Counted from the first letter of the stretch, positions 36,063 through 45,778 are shown. The stretch: DNA of 64,000 nucleotides from Ruminococcus sp. AM36-2AA (GCF_003461955.1 NZ_QTYB01000008.1:1-64000), one strand, 5' to 3'. Translations and numbers: made by a program. Notes: generated by a model not told the origin, from the sequence alone.

Positions 36063-37049
36063 ATGCCTTTACAGAATTTTCAGTATGATACTATAATGAG
36101 AGAATACAGCCGCAGGCAGGCACAGAATCACCGGATTCTGGAGAAACGCACTGCCGAGGCCTACGGAAAGATCCCCCGCCTGAAGGAAATTGATGACGAG
36201 GTGGCTACATTAAGTGCTGATAAAGTACGGCGTCTCCTGAACAGAGAAGAAAAGGGTACCGCAGATCTGAAAGCCGCCATTCAGGAACTTTCCGATGAGC
36301 GCATCACCCTTCTTGTTGCCAACGGCTTCCCCGGAGATTATCTGGAGATGCCTTATACCTGTCCTGCCTGCCAGGACACCGGCTATATTGGCAGCAAAAA
36401 ATGCACCTGTTTCAAGAAAGCCGAGATCGAACTGCTCTATGCACAGTCCAATCTGAACGAAATTCTCGAAAAAGAAAATTTTGACAGCTTTTCATTTGAC
36501 TATTATTCTGCTACAATAAAAAATGAAGCCACAGGACTGTCTGCCCTGGAAACAGCCAGACGGGCCTATGATACTGCACAGCGTTTTGTGCAGAACTTCG
36601 ACCATAAATTTGAAAACCTGTTTTTGTATGGCGATACCGGTGTTGGAAAAACTTTTCTTTCACACTGCATCGCACGGGAGCTTCTCAGATCCACACACTG
36701 CGTCCTGTACTTTTCAGCCTATGATCTTTTTGATATGATGGCTGCAAATTCTTTTTCCAGAAAAGATACCGGCACGGATGAGGAACTGATCTATGACTGT
36801 GATCTTCTGATCATTGATGACCTGGGAACGGAACTTACCAACAGTTTCGTATCCTCGCAGCTTTTTCTCTGTCTCAATGAACGGATCATGCGCAGGAAAT
36901 CCACGATCATTTCCACGAATCTGACGCTCAAAAATTTCTCGGATACCTATTCCGAGAGAACATTTTCCCGAATTGCCAGCAACTATCAGATGATATCGCT
37001 GATCGGGAAAGACATCCGTATACAGAAAATATTTTTAGGAGGAAATTAA
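36063..37049 (+). CDS. Helicase-loader ATPase (DnaC/DnaI-like)
   Basis: 328 residues. A Cys-rich zinc motif (CPACQDTGYIGSKKCTC, about residues 97-113) precedes an AAA+ domain with Walker A GDTGVGKTF (near 190) and Walker B LLIIDDLGTE (near 250), then a sensor-type STNLTLKNF and SERTFSRIASNY. This layout matches the DnaI/DnaC helicase loaders. It lies 22 bases after dnaD, so both replication-initiation factors are made together. It could also be called IstB-like, but no transposase is near and the zinc motif favours a loader. Confidence 0.88.
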   Translation: MPLQNFQYDTIMREYSRRQAQNHRILEKRTAEAYGKIPRLKEIDDEVATLSADKVRRLLNREEKGTADLKAAIQELSDERITLLVANGFPGDYLEMPYTCPACQDTGYIGSKKCTCFKKAEIELLYAQSNLNEILEKENFDSFSFDYYSATIKNEATGLSALETARRAYDTAQRFVQNFDHKFENLFLYGDTGVGKTFLSHCIARELLRSTHCVLYFSAYDLFDMMAANSFSRKDTGTDEELIYDCDLLIIDDLGTELTNSFVSSQLFLCLNERIMRRKSTIISTNLTLKNFSDTYSERTFSRIASNYQMISLIGKDIRIQKIFLGGN

Positions 37050-37050
37050 A

Positions 37051-38235
37051 ATGGCACAGGTAACTACAAAAGATTTTTCCACACTCCCGGTAGGAAGACT
37101 TGGACTGATTCCCCTTCAGAGCTGCAGCTCATTAGGTGCGAAGGTGAACGATTGGCTGGTTAAATGGCGTGCCGAAAGACAGTATCCTGGAATGGATTCC
37201 TTCGCATTCGAGGGATACAAACGTGATTCTTACATCATCGATGCCAAGACTCCACGTTTCGGCTCCGGCGAAGGTAAATGTACCATCAATGAGTCTGTCC
37301 GCGGTGATGACATCTACGTTATGGTAGATGTAACTAACTATAGCTTGTCCTATCCGATCGGACCTTACACGAATCTTATGTCCCCGGATGATCATTTCCA
37401 GGATATGAAGCGTGTTATCGCCGCTGTCGGCGGAAAAGCCCGCAGAGTCAATGTGATCATGCCATATCTCTATGAGAGCCGCCAGGACAAACGTGTCGGA
37501 AGAGAGTCTCTTGACTGTGCCAATGCACTTCATGAGCTGATCGATATGGGTGTTGAGAATATCATTACCTTTGATGCACATGATTCCCGTGTACAGAACG
37601 CAACTCCTCTTCACGGATTTGAGACTGTACAGCCATCCTACCAGTTCATCAAGGCTCTTCTTAAAAATGAAAAGGGTCTCCACATCGACAAGGATCATTT
37701 CATGACGATCAGCCCGGACGAGGGAAGCATGAGCCGTGCAATCTATCTTGCCAACGTTCTGGGTGTTGATATGGGTATGTACTACAAACGTCTGGATTAC
37801 TCAAAATATGTAAACGGCCGTCATCCGATCGCTGCATATGAATTCCTCGGACCGAAGATCGAAGGCAAGGATATGATCCTCATCGATGATATGATCTCTT
37901 CCGGTGATACAATCCTGAAAATCGCTTCTCTTCTGAAAGAGAAAGGTGCAGGTAAGGTTTACATCTGCTCTACATTCGGATTCTTCACAGACGGTCTTGA
38001 TAAATTCGATGATGCTTACAAAAAAGGCTACTTCGACAAACTCCTCACTACCAACCTGGTTTACCAGGCACCGGAGCTTCTTGAGAAGCCATACTACATC
38101 AGCTGTGATATGAGCAAATACATCGCACTGATCATTGATACCCTGAATCATGATACTTCTGTCAGCCACCTCCTGAATCCGGTAGACAGAATTAAACGCT
38201 GTGTAGCAAACTACATGAGCCAGTATGAGAAATAA
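37051..38235 (+). CDS. prs: Ribose-phosphate pyrophosphokinase
   Basis: 394 residues, longer than the common 310-320-residue form; the extra length is mainly at the N-terminus and in the C-terminal third. YLYESRQDKR is the flexible catalytic loop, FDAHDSRVQN the metal/pyrophosphate region, and LIDDMISSGDT the PRPP loop (classical enzymes read VDDxxDTAGT). It makes PRPP for nucleotide, histidine and tryptophan synthesis. Only 1 base separates it from the loader gene, so it belongs to the dnaD operon. AGGAGG precedes the ATG. A branched terminator follows. Confidence 0.9.
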   Translation: MAQVTTKDFSTLPVGRLGLIPLQSCSSLGAKVNDWLVKWRAERQYPGMDSFAFEGYKRDSYIIDAKTPRFGSGEGKCTINESVRGDDIYVMVDVTNYSLSYPIGPYTNLMSPDDHFQDMKRVIAAVGGKARRVNVIMPYLYESRQDKRVGRESLDCANALHELIDMGVENIITFDAHDSRVQNATPLHGFETVQPSYQFIKALLKNEKGLHIDKDHFMTISPDEGSMSRAIYLANVLGVDMGMYYKRLDYSKYVNGRHPIAAYEFLGPKIEGKDMILIDDMISSGDTILKIASLLKEKGAGKVYICSTFGFFTDGLDKFDDAYKKGYFDKLLTTNLVYQAPELLEKPYYISCDMSKYIALIIDTLNHDTSVSHLLNPVDRIKRCVANYMSQYEK

Positions 38236-38249
38236 ATAATAATTTACAG

Positions 38250-38303
38250 GCGGCTGCATTTTCAGGATCACAGACTGATCCGCTGGAAACGCAGCCGCTT
38301 TTT
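38250..38303 (+). terminator. Terminator of the dnaD-prs operon
   Basis: GCGGCTGC (38250-38257) pairs with GCAGCCGC (38291-38298), enclosing GGATCA/TGATCC, followed by five T. The T-run is shared with the start of intergenic element B. Confidence 0.85.
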
Positions 38304-38360
38304 AACCAAATCAAGTAAGTCCCCTGTGGCTTTTACGAATATCCACCTGACTTCTGCATA
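38299..38360. repeat. Intergenic element, copy B
   Basis: It begins TTTTTAACCAAATCAAG, then TAAGT, a stem GTGG/CCAC, CGAATATCC and CTGACTTCTGC. It aligns with copy A (28252-28316) over its length with a nearly identical distance between the conserved blocks; stem bases differ in a compensating way. It is directly abutted by terminators on both sides. Confidence 0.6.
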
Positions 38361-38395
38361 AAAAAAGCAAAGCGGATATTTATTCCCCGCTTTGC
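38361..38395 (-). terminator. Terminator of the YhaN-like gene
   Basis: On the minus strand GCAAAGCGG pairs with CCGCTTTGC, followed by seven T. Confidence 0.85.
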
Positions 38396-38423
38396 CATAT
38401 ATTCCATAAAATTTCATAAAAAT

Positions 38424-39971
38424 CTACATGAGAAGTTTCTGATATGGAATTCCTTCCTTATCCAGGATCTCCATTTCTCTCTTGTGGCAGGTACTTATGA
38501 TCACCTGTCGTTCTTCTTTGTGAAGCCAGCGAAGAGCTGCTGCAAGACGTTCTTCATCATACATCCCAAACACATCATCCAGGATCACCGGAAACGGTTC
38601 TTCTTTGCAGAAAAGTTCACCTGCCGCCATACGAAGGGCAAAATAGATCTGTTCAAGAGTACCTCTGCTCAGACGTTCAATGGAAACCGTCCTCTCTCCG
38701 GTATTCACAGACATATGTAATTCCTCATCCATCAGAACTTCCCGGTACTTTCCTCCCGTAATCTCACTTAAGATCTGTGAAGTGCGCTGTTTCAGGCGAA
38801 CTCCCACCTGATCTGTAATATTCCCGGAAAGTGCCTCTATCGTTTCCATAGCCATATTTAAAGCCTGAATCTCTGTTTCTTCCGGAGTAAGTACCTCTGT
38901 ATTCTCTTCACACTCCTGAAGTTCTGCCTGAAGATTGGAAAGTGCAGTATGTTTTTCTTCGTGATCACTGTCCAGACTGTTCCGGTTCCAGGTCAGCTCA
39001 TCGTGTCTGGAAAGCCATCGTTCTCTCTGGCGTTCCCTCCTGTTCAGCTCCCTGCTCAGACGAACACGGAAGAACAGAGCAGCTACCGTTATCCCCGCTG
39101 TCAGCACACCGGTAAGGATACTCAGGATCAGCTGGCTGGAAAAAGCGGCCAGACATCCGGTTCCGGCAATACCTGCCAGCAATACAACTGCCAGAACCGC
39201 CCCGTTAAGCTCCCGTCGTCTTTTTACCCGATCGATCCGGAGTTCCAGAAGATCTTCGGTACTCTTATCTCTGGTTCCCATATTCATTCCATCCTGCTGC
39301 TGCGTGATCCTGTCTCTTTTTTCATCCAGCTCCCTGATTTCTTTACGGATATACTCTATATTTGCAGAAATTTTTTCTTTTTCTTTTTCGAGGTCTTTTT
39401 TACGGCGGGCCGCCTCTGTCAGATATCCTTTTCTGGACATTTTCAACATCTGCATGGCACGTCCCATATCAACAGAGCTGTCGCCGGTTCCCTGATAGCT
39501 GGCCATATAATTCTGCAATTCACGGACAAGATCCTTTCCGGTAACACTTTTCAGCTGTGCCACGGATACGGTATTATCATAGACCGCCTCACTTACATTT
39601 CCGAGAACAGACTCAAGAGCTCCCTGTTCCGCATCCACAAGGCTTCCGTCATCTTCACAGAGAAGTTCTCCCATTTTCTTTTCTTTATAAAAATTTCTTG
39701 TAAGGCGATAATTCTTTCCTTTACTTGTAAACCACATGATCCCACCATATTCGGCAGGATTTTCCCAGGGTTCATATTTCGTATAAGTATCATTCTGTGC
39801 AGCTTTGCCACGGAGTCTGCGGACACCGTAAAACATGGATCGTATAAATGTATGCGTCGTTGTCTTACCGCTCTCGTTTTCTCCGTAAAGCACATTGATC
39901 CCGGGAATAAGCTCCATATCCCTGTTCCGGATCTTCCCGAAATTTTTTATTTTCAAACGTCTGATAACCAT
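38424..39971 (-). CDS. SbcC/YhaN-like AAA ATPase with a membrane segment pair
   Basis: 515 residues. Walker A YGENESGKTT (about 30-39), a Gln-loop region, a coiled-coil arm (about 190-240), two membrane segments (about 255-303), a second arm (about 310-370), then signature SRGTLEQIYFALRMA and Walker B PVILDDVFGMYDEE. It is much shorter than B. subtilis YhaN (over 900 residues) but has the same plan. With the YhaO-like phosphoesterase gene 28 bases upstream it should form an SbcCD-type DNA end-processing complex, here tied to the membrane. Its precise substrate is unknown. Confidence 0.82.
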   Translation of the reverse strand: MVIRRLKIKNFGKIRNRDMELIPGINVLYGENESGKTTTHTFIRSMFYGVRRLRGKAAQNDTYTKYEPWENPAEYGGIMWFTSKGKNYRLTRNFYKEKKMGELLCEDDGSLVDAEQGALESVLGNVSEAVYDNTVSVAQLKSVTGKDLVRELQNYMASYQGTGDSSVDMGRAMQMLKMSRKGYLTEAARRKKDLEKEKEKISANIEYIRKEIRELDEKRDRITQQQDGMNMGTRDKSTEDLLELRIDRVKRRRELNGAVLAVVLLAGIAGTGCLAAFSSQLILSILTGVLTAGITVAALFFRVRLSRELNRRERQRERWLSRHDELTWNRNSLDSDHEEKHTALSNLQAELQECEENTEVLTPEETEIQALNMAMETIEALSGNITDQVGVRLKQRTSQILSEITGGKYREVLMDEELHMSVNTGERTVSIERLSRGTLEQIYFALRMAAGELFCKEEPFPVILDDVFGMYDEERLAAALRWLHKEERQVIISTCHKREMEILDKEGIPYQKLLM

Positions 39972-39999
39972 CTTGCGCTATCCTCCCGTGCTGTCCCTT

Positions 40000-41061
40000 T
40001 TACCGCCTGCTTCCGGTTTCAAGCAATGCCTGAAGACCATAATACAGTGCCTTTTTTTCTACCGTATCCATTCTGCCCTTTGCGAGAAAATAGCCGATAT
40101 AATCACCGATCAGCGTACCACTGTAGCGTTTATAAAGCTCTTCCAGATCATATGCAGGCCAGGACTCATCCACAACATCGGTAATATTACCCAGACTCTT
40201 TAATTTCTCCGGAATCAGCAGAAGATCCGGCGAACGCATTCCCTGCAGAATAATGCGGTAAATATTACGCCCTCCCCGGCGGAATATCTGAGATTTCACA
40301 GCCTCTTCCAGCGATATCTGTGTCGTCTCTTCATGAAGCGGCATCACAAGCTGCTGATAAGACCGGCAGGCAAAAGGTACAAATTCTGTGCGGATACGAC
40401 CGTTTACTACCCGTCCCTCCATATATCCATGTTCTCCGGTATCATTTCTGTCTATCGGTTCCAGAGCTCCGGAAAAAGCAGCCTGATCGCGGATCAGGAT
40501 CTGTGGCTTGTGAATGTGTCCCAGTGCCACATAATCAAAGCCTGCTGCTGCCAGGGAAGCTGCACTAAGCGGAATGTGTTTCTCATCTCCGCCATGTGCA
40601 AGAAGAATATGGATTCCCTCCTCCTGCACCGGTACCGCCTTGTCATACAGGCCTTCTCTGATCTCACGGTCGTAATAGCTGAGTCCATACACATAGACAT
40701 CCAGCTCCGGGTCCTTGACACAGGTCAGTTCTCTGTTTTTGAAAAAAGTCACATTGGAATTCCACTCAAAAGTACGATAAAAAGAATCACGGCTGATAAA
40801 ATCATGGTTTCCTGCCATAAGATACACTCTGGTATCCGGAATAGTAGAAAACAGATAATTCACTTCCTTAAGTTCTCTCATAAGCGGCTGACGGTGGAAC
40901 AGATCTCCGGATATAAATAACAAATCCACCGGGTCTTCGCGGATACCCGCAATAACCCGGCGGAAAGTGCTCCAGATCTCTTCCTCCCGCTCTTTGCTCC
41001 ATGGGCATCCCCTGTCAGGAACAGCTCCCAGATGCACGTCTGCAAGATGAATAAATCTCAT
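40000..41061 (-). CDS. Metallophosphoesterase (SbcD/YhaO-like exonuclease)
   Basis: 353 residues. The calcineurin-type motifs are intact: ADVHLG (8-13 region), ISGDLFHR (near 50-57), AGNHDF (near 83-88), LLAHGG and LGHIHKPQ. This is the nuclease partner of SbcC/Rad50-like ATPases; the ATPase gene follows after 28 bases, matching the yhaO-yhaN order. It likely processes broken DNA ends. The C-terminal half (about 230-353) carries the capping domain expected for the SbcD family. Confidence 0.86.
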   Translation of the reverse strand: MRFIHLADVHLGAVPDRGCPWSKEREEEIWSTFRRVIAGIREDPVDLLFISGDLFHRQPLMRELKEVNYLFSTIPDTRVYLMAGNHDFISRDSFYRTFEWNSNVTFFKNRELTCVKDPELDVYVYGLSYYDREIREGLYDKAVPVQEEGIHILLAHGGDEKHIPLSAASLAAAGFDYVALGHIHKPQILIRDQAAFSGALEPIDRNDTGEHGYMEGRVVNGRIRTEFVPFACRSYQQLVMPLHEETTQISLEEAVKSQIFRRGGRNIYRIILQGMRSPDLLLIPEKLKSLGNITDVVDESWPAYDLEELYKRYSGTLIGDYIGYFLAKGRMDTVEKKALYYGLQALLETGSRR

Positions 41062-41130
41062 GATGTTCTCCCCTGTGTATCAGTTACACATAGTCAATAC
41101 TTATTGTCAGTTCCTCTCTGAGGTCTGTGA

Positions 41131-42522
41131 TCAAAGATCGCAGTTCTTTACAGTTCTCGGGAATGGAATTACGTCGCGGATGTTACCCATACCTGTAAGG
41201 TACATTACACATCTCTCAAAACCAAGACCAAATCCGGAATGACGTGTAGAACCATATTTACGGAGATCCAGATAGAAATCATAATCCTCCGGTTTCAGGC
41301 CAAGCTCGTCCATACGTGCTTTCAGCTTACCATAGTCATCCTCTCTCTGGCTTCCTCCGATAATCTCTCCGATTCCCGGTACCAGGCAATCCATAGCAGC
41401 AACAGTCTTTCCATCCTCATTGAGTTTCATATAGAAGGCTTTGATTTCCTTCGGATAATCGGTAACAAATACCGGTCTCTTATAAATCTGCTCTGTCAGA
41501 TAGCGCTCATGCTCTGTCTGAAGATCGCATCCCCAGAATACCTTGTAATCAAATTTGTCGTTGTTCTTCTCAAGGATCTCAACAGCTTCTGTATAAGTTA
41601 CATGTGCGAATTCAGAATTAAGCACATGGTTCAGTCTGTCAAGAAGCCCCTTGTCCACGAAGGAATTGAAGAAGTTCATTTCCTCCGGTGCATTCTCAAG
41701 AACGTAACGGATCACATATTTCAGCATAGCCTCCGCAAGTTCCATGTCATCCTGAAGATCCGCAAACGCACACTCCGGCTCGATCATCCAGAACTCAGCA
41801 GCATGACGGGTTGTATTGGAGTTCTCTGCACGGAAAGTCGGTCCGAATGTATAAATATTACGAAATGCCTGTGCAAAAGTCTCACCATTCAGCTGTCCAC
41901 TTACGGTAAGATTGGTCTCCTTTCCAAAGAAATCCTGTGAATAATCAACCTTTCCGTCTTCTGTCATCGGCATATTCGCAGGATCCAGTGTCGTTACCTG
42001 GAACATCTCTCCAGCACCCTCACAGTCACTTCCTGTGATCAGTGGTGTATGCACATAAACAAATCCTCTTTCCTGGAAGAATTTATGGATTGCATATGCA
42101 CAGAGAGAACGCACACGGAATACAGCCTGGAAGGTGTTTGTTCTCGGTCTTAAATGTGTCATGGTTCTTAAATACTCAAGGCTGTGACGTTTCTTCTGCA
42201 GCGGATAATCCGGTGCGGAGCTACCCTCTACAAATACCTCTGTCGCCTGGATTTCAAATGGCTGCTTTGCCTGTGGGGTAGCTACCAGTGTACCTTTTAC
42301 AATGATGGCTGCTCCAACGTTCAGCTTGGAAACCTCTGCGAAATTCTCCATGTTATCATGATATACGATCTGAAGAGTTTCAAAAAAGCTTCCATCATGG
42401 AGTACGATGAATCCAAAAGCCTTGGAATCACGAACGCTTCGTACCCATCCGCCTACCGTGATCTCTTTATCAAGATACTGCTCACGGTTTCTGTAAATTT
42501 CTTTCACTGTTGTCAGTTCCAT
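41131..42522 (-). CDS. asnS: Asparagine--tRNA ligase
   Basis: 463 residues, the standard length. It has an N-terminal OB-fold ([21 protein letters not shown]) and a class II core: motif 2 [25 protein letters not shown] stretch and motif 3 [15 protein letters not shown]. Ser after RHA and the overall match distinguish it from AspRS. GAGG precedes the ATG. The upstream region is short (promoter at 42593-42621) and shows no T-box. Confidence 0.96.
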   Translation of the reverse strand: MELTTVKEIYRNREQYLDKEITVGGWVRSVRDSKAFGFIVLHDGSFFETLQIVYHDNMENFAEVSKLNVGAAIIVKGTLVATPQAKQPFEIQATEVFVEGSSAPDYPLQKKRHSLEYLRTMTHLRPRTNTFQAVFRVRSLCAYAIHKFFQERGFVYVHTPLITGSDCEGAGEMFQVTTLDPANMPMTEDGKVDYSQDFFGKETNLTVSGQLNGETFAQAFRNIYTFGPTFRAENSNTTRHAAEFWMIEPECAFADLQDDMELAEAMLKYVIRYVLENAPEEMNFFNSFVDKGLLDRLNHVLNSEFAHVTYTEAVEILEKNNDKFDYKVFWGCDLQTEHERYLTEQIYKRPVFVTDYPKEIKAFYMKLNEDGKTVAAMDCLVPGIGEIIGGSQREDDYGKLKARMDELGLKPEDYDFYLDLRKYGSTRHSGFGLGFERCVMYLTGMGNIRDVIPFPRTVKNCDL

Positions 42523-42592
42523 AATCTATACCTCATTCCTCATATTCAGGATTACACGTCCCTGCGGACCTCCAAATGTCCGTATCGAATTA

Positions 42593-42621
42593 AGTATAGA
42601 CTATTCTTATGGTTCGTGCAA
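42593..42621 (-). promoter_or_regulatory. SigA promoter of asnS
   Basis: Minus-strand TTGCAC (42621-42616), 17 bases, TATACT (42598-42593). The leader is about 65 bases with one small hairpin (CGGAC/GTCCG). Confidence 0.6.
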
Positions 42622-42643
42622 GGAGTAATTGCCCTGATACACA

Positions 42644-42681
42644 GAAAAATCCCGCATACCGGAAGCAGTCCGGTACACGGG
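42644..42681 (-). terminator. Terminator of the SGNH hydrolase gene
   Basis: CCCG-TG-TACCGGA pairs with TCCGGTA-TG-CGGG on the minus strand, followed by five T. Confidence 0.85.
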
Positions 42682-42694
42682 ATCATATGCCTGA

Positions 42695-44176
42695 TCAGTA
42701 GATTGATGCATCAATGCTTCCTGTGTTCAGATATGTGATACAGTAATAATAAATTCTCTTAAATGTTTTGGTCGTGTAATGCAGTCCGTCATCAGAAGCA
42801 GCATCCGTTCCGGAATAAGAGGAATTCGTTCCGTAGCCCTTCTTCATCAGTACACTGTAAGTATCAATATACTTATAATTCAGTGAAAGTCCGGAGTGGA
42901 TCTTACTGTTAAACTCTCTTACCTGCGCTTCTGTACGTGCACCTTTTCCTGCTTTCGTGATCATAACACTGTTGATCGGATTGACAGACATGTAAAACAG
43001 TTTACAGTTTTTGCTCTTCAGTGTAGAAGCAATGTCGGACATATAACTGATGTAATTGCTGATGTTTGCCATGTCGTTGATGCCCAGATTGAAAACAACC
43101 GCAATCGGTTTGCTTCCTTTGGTTTTGTTGATTTCGTTTATAAGCTGAGTATATCCTGTGCTCTGAAACCAGCTAAGTCCCTGTCCGGCTTTTGCAATAA
43201 AAGAAACATCGCTGGTCACGGAACTGCTTACCTGTTTATTCAGAGTTGCCTTCATTCCTGCAGTACGGGAATCTCCTACGAAGATCACCTTACTGTACTT
43301 CATTCCAATGGCAGGTTTTGACATATTTGCAGAACTGATATCTTTTTCCATTGTACGGTTGAACACCGTTGCATAAAGGGTCGTAGTCTTGCTTATTTTA
43401 ACCAGCTCTCCGGCTTCATAATCCGGCGATGTTGCAGATCCTGTACGTCTGGTTTTTGACCATCCCATGAATGTATAACCCGTTGCATTGGAAGCTGACG
43501 GAAGCTTCAGGTATCCGTCTTTACCAAGTGTTACTGTTTTCCATACGCTTCCATTTGCTTTACAGAGATTCACACTTACAGACTGCATCTGTACTGCATA
43601 GTACTTGATATTTCTACTGATCTTAATCTTTGTTCCAGCCTTCTTTGCAGTGGATGTCTTTCCATTTACTGTCGTAGACCATCCAAGGTTCACATAGCCC
43701 GATCTGGATGGCACTGTCGGGAGAGTATAATAAGTGCCCTCTTCTACTTTTTTCTGAAGTTTCCGATATGTGGAATTACTGCTTCCATTTCCCAGATAAA
43801 AGCTTACTGTATAATACCTGCTTTTTCTGCGGACTGCGTACAGATTCATATCCCTGGTGACTTTTACACTTGCTCCGGCTTTATATACCACTTTGGTACT
43901 GCCTTTCTGTGTCGTCCACCCAAGATTCTGATATCCGACTGCATTCGGAACACTTGGAAGCTTAATCGTGGTATTTAATGTTACGTTTCTTGTCAACGCT
44001 GTATATGTTTTGCTTTTGCTGGTACCTGAATTATTATTAAACTTCACAGTATAGACCATTTTGGCTGCCGATACTTTCTGGGAAGCTGCCGGCATTATGA
44101 TCAGTGCTGCTGCGAAAAGTGCCAGCAAAAGCCACTTCATGTAAAAGGCTTTTCCGGTTCTTTCTGTTTTTTTCAT
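42695..44176 (-). CDS. Secreted SGNH/GDSL hydrolase with InlB-type repeats
   Basis: 493 residues. A hydrophobic signal region covers about 10-37. Three to four InlB B-repeat (beta-grasp) units follow (about 40-285), each with a GY-x-x-GW core (GYQNLGW, GYVNLGW, GYTFMGW). The C-terminal SGNH hydrolase (about 305-493) has Ser in VGDSRTAG, the GIND block and the Asp/His pair in SDDGLHY. Such enzymes remove acyl groups from wall sugars or other substrates; the target is unknown. There is no sortase motif. It stands alone between asnS and galT with its own terminator. Confidence 0.82.
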   Translation of the reverse strand: MKKTERTGKAFYMKWLLLALFAAALIIMPAASQKVSAAKMVYTVKFNNNSGTSKSKTYTALTRNVTLNTTIKLPSVPNAVGYQNLGWTTQKGSTKVVYKAGASVKVTRDMNLYAVRRKSRYYTVSFYLGNGSSNSTYRKLQKKVEEGTYYTLPTVPSRSGYVNLGWSTTVNGKTSTAKKAGTKIKISRNIKYYAVQMQSVSVNLCKANGSVWKTVTLGKDGYLKLPSASNATGYTFMGWSKTRRTGSATSPDYEAGELVKISKTTTLYATVFNRTMEKDISSANMSKPAIGMKYSKVIFVGDSRTAGMKATLNKQVSSSVTSDVSFIAKAGQGLSWFQSTGYTQLINEINKTKGSKPIAVVFNLGINDMANISNYISYMSDIASTLKSKNCKLFYMSVNPINSVMITKAGKGARTEAQVREFNSKIHSGLSLNYKYIDTYSVLMKKGYGTNSSYSGTDAASDDGLHYTTKTFKRIYYYCITYLNTGSIDASIY

Positions 44177-44227
44177 TTAAACAAACTCCTTCTGAAATCC
44201 ATATCCAGTCCCGGTGTGCCTCCTTTT

Positions 44228-45718
44228 TTACAGAGTGCTGATAAATCTCATAAATGCATCCCTGCCCTCTGGTGTGCATTTATAAACACCGGCATCCTCC
44301 AGAACATGAACAAATACATTGCCCACCTCTTTGCGGAGAACATCCTGAATATTATCTTTGTCAAGTTTCTCGTATTTCGGCAGAAATTCTGCAACCCATG
44401 CAGCATGTTTCTCGATCTTTTCATTAGAAGCGATATCCTTGCCGCTCAAAATATACTCTTCCAGAAGTTCCAGTTCTTCTTTCAGACGTGCCGGAAGAAC
44501 GGCCAGGCCCATAACTTCAATGAGACCAATATTTTCCTTCTTGATGTGATGGTAACATGCATGTGGATGATAAACGCCAAGCGGATTCTCTTCTGTTGTA
44601 ATATTGTTTCGAAGTGTCAGATCCAGCTCAAAAGTATCTCCCACCTTACGTGCGATCGGCGTGATGGTATTATGAGGCTCACCGTCTGTCTCTGCAAAAA
44701 CAAATGCAGCTTCGTCTGTATAGCCTCTCCAGTTTTCCAGCACATGTGTCGCCAGATCGATCAGTCTCTTCTCATCTTTACTCCGGATACGCAAAACAGA
44801 AAGCGGCCATTTCACGATACCGGCTTCTACATCTTCATATCCTGGAATCGTCACATGCTTCTCGATCTCAGCCTTCGCCATGGCAAATATATAATGTCCG
44901 CCCTGGAAGTGATCATGGCTCAGGATAGAACCACCAACGATCGGAAGATCCGCATTGGAGCCAAGAAAATAATGCGGAAACAGTTTTACAAAATCAAACA
45001 GCTTGATAAACGTGTTTCTCTCGATCTTCATAGGTGTATGTTTACTGTTAAATACAATACAGTGTTCATTGTAATAAACATATGGAGAATACTGAAAGCC
45101 CCACGGACTGTCATTGATCGTGATCGGGATAATTCTGTGATTTTCTCTTGCCGGATGATTTACTCTTCCTGCGTAACCTTCATTCTCCGGACAAAGCAGA
45201 CATTTCGGGTAACTACTGGATTTCACAAGTTTGGCAGCTGCGATGGCTTTCGGATCTTTTTCCGGTTTGGAAAGGTTGATGGTGATATCGATCTTACCAT
45301 ATTCACTGTCTACTGTCCACTTCTGATCTTTTTTTACACGGTAGCGTCTGATATAGTTGCTGTCCTGACTCAGTTTATAAAAATAATCCGTCGCTTTCTC
45401 CGGATCTTCTTTATAAGCATCCCAGAATTCTTTCTGCACCTGCGCCGGACGCGGCATCAGACAGTTCATAAGTTTTGTATCGAAGAGATCTCTGTATACA
45501 ACGCTGTCCTCAATAATCCCTCTCTTTACAGCTTCATCCAGAAGCTCATCGAGAGTCGCCTCAAGATCAATTTTAGCATACTCTGTCTCGGGTTCTGTAT
45601 ATTCACTTTCCCCAAAGGCATCCAGAAGAAGATTCGTCGCATAGATTCTTTCACATTCTGGTGTTATTCCTGTCTCCACTCCATACTGCACCAGTTTTTT
45701 GATACTTTCACTTAACAT
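44228..45718 (-). CDS. galT: UDP-glucose--hexose-1-phosphate uridylyltransferase
   Basis: 496 residues from ATG 45718, which follows GAAAGGGG; the frame stays open 32 codons further but that part overlaps a terminator. It matches the Firmicute-type (class II) GalT family, about 490-500 residues, with the GGSILSHDHFQGGHY active-site stretch (its His-containing HDHFQGG replaces the HPHxQ of class I). It exchanges galactose 1-phosphate with UDP-glucose in the Leloir pathway. No galK or galE is next to it. Confidence 0.92.
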   Translation of the reverse strand: MLSESIKKLVQYGVETGITPECERIYATNLLLDAFGESEYTEPETEYAKIDLEATLDELLDEAVKRGIIEDSVVYRDLFDTKLMNCLMPRPAQVQKEFWDAYKEDPEKATDYFYKLSQDSNYIRRYRVKKDQKWTVDSEYGKIDITINLSKPEKDPKAIAAAKLVKSSSYPKCLLCPENEGYAGRVNHPARENHRIIPITINDSPWGFQYSPYVYYNEHCIVFNSKHTPMKIERNTFIKLFDFVKLFPHYFLGSNADLPIVGGSILSHDHFQGGHYIFAMAKAEIEKHVTIPGYEDVEAGIVKWPLSVLRIRSKDEKRLIDLATHVLENWRGYTDEAAFVFAETDGEPHNTITPIARKVGDTFELDLTLRNNITTEENPLGVYHPHACYHHIKKENIGLIEVMGLAVLPARLKEELELLEEYILSGKDIASNEKIEKHAAWVAEFLPKYEKLDKDNIQDVLRKEVGNVFVHVLEDAGVYKCTPEGRDAFMRFISTL

Positions 45719-45747
45719 TACATTTTCCCCTTTCCTGTCGCGCTTTT

Positions 45748-45778
45748 TCCAAAAAAGGACAAATACACCTGTCCTTTT
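45748..45778 (-). terminator. Terminator of the 817-residue protein gene
   Basis: AAAAGGACA pairs with TGTCCTTTT, eight-base loop, followed by T on the minus strand. It lies in the 139-base gap before galT. A second small hairpin CGGG/CCCG lies at about 45794-45807. Confidence 0.7.

Noticed and set aside
36063..37049. IstB-type transposition helper ATPase
   Set aside because: No IstA transposase or inverted repeats are near, and the gene follows dnaD with a DnaI-type Cys motif, so a helicase loader is more likely.
42523..42645. T-box leader before asnS
   Set aside because: The leader is only about 65 bases after the promoter and lacks the T-box sequence and antiterminator pair.
44216..45715. 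A 499-codon open frame on the plus strand opposite galT
   Set aside because: It is antisense to a clearly recognised gene, has an amino-acid composition rich in Phe, Ile, Cys and His with no family resemblance, and lacks a ribosome site. Similar long antisense frames lie opposite the DUF5711, asnS, pfkA and methyltransferase genes.
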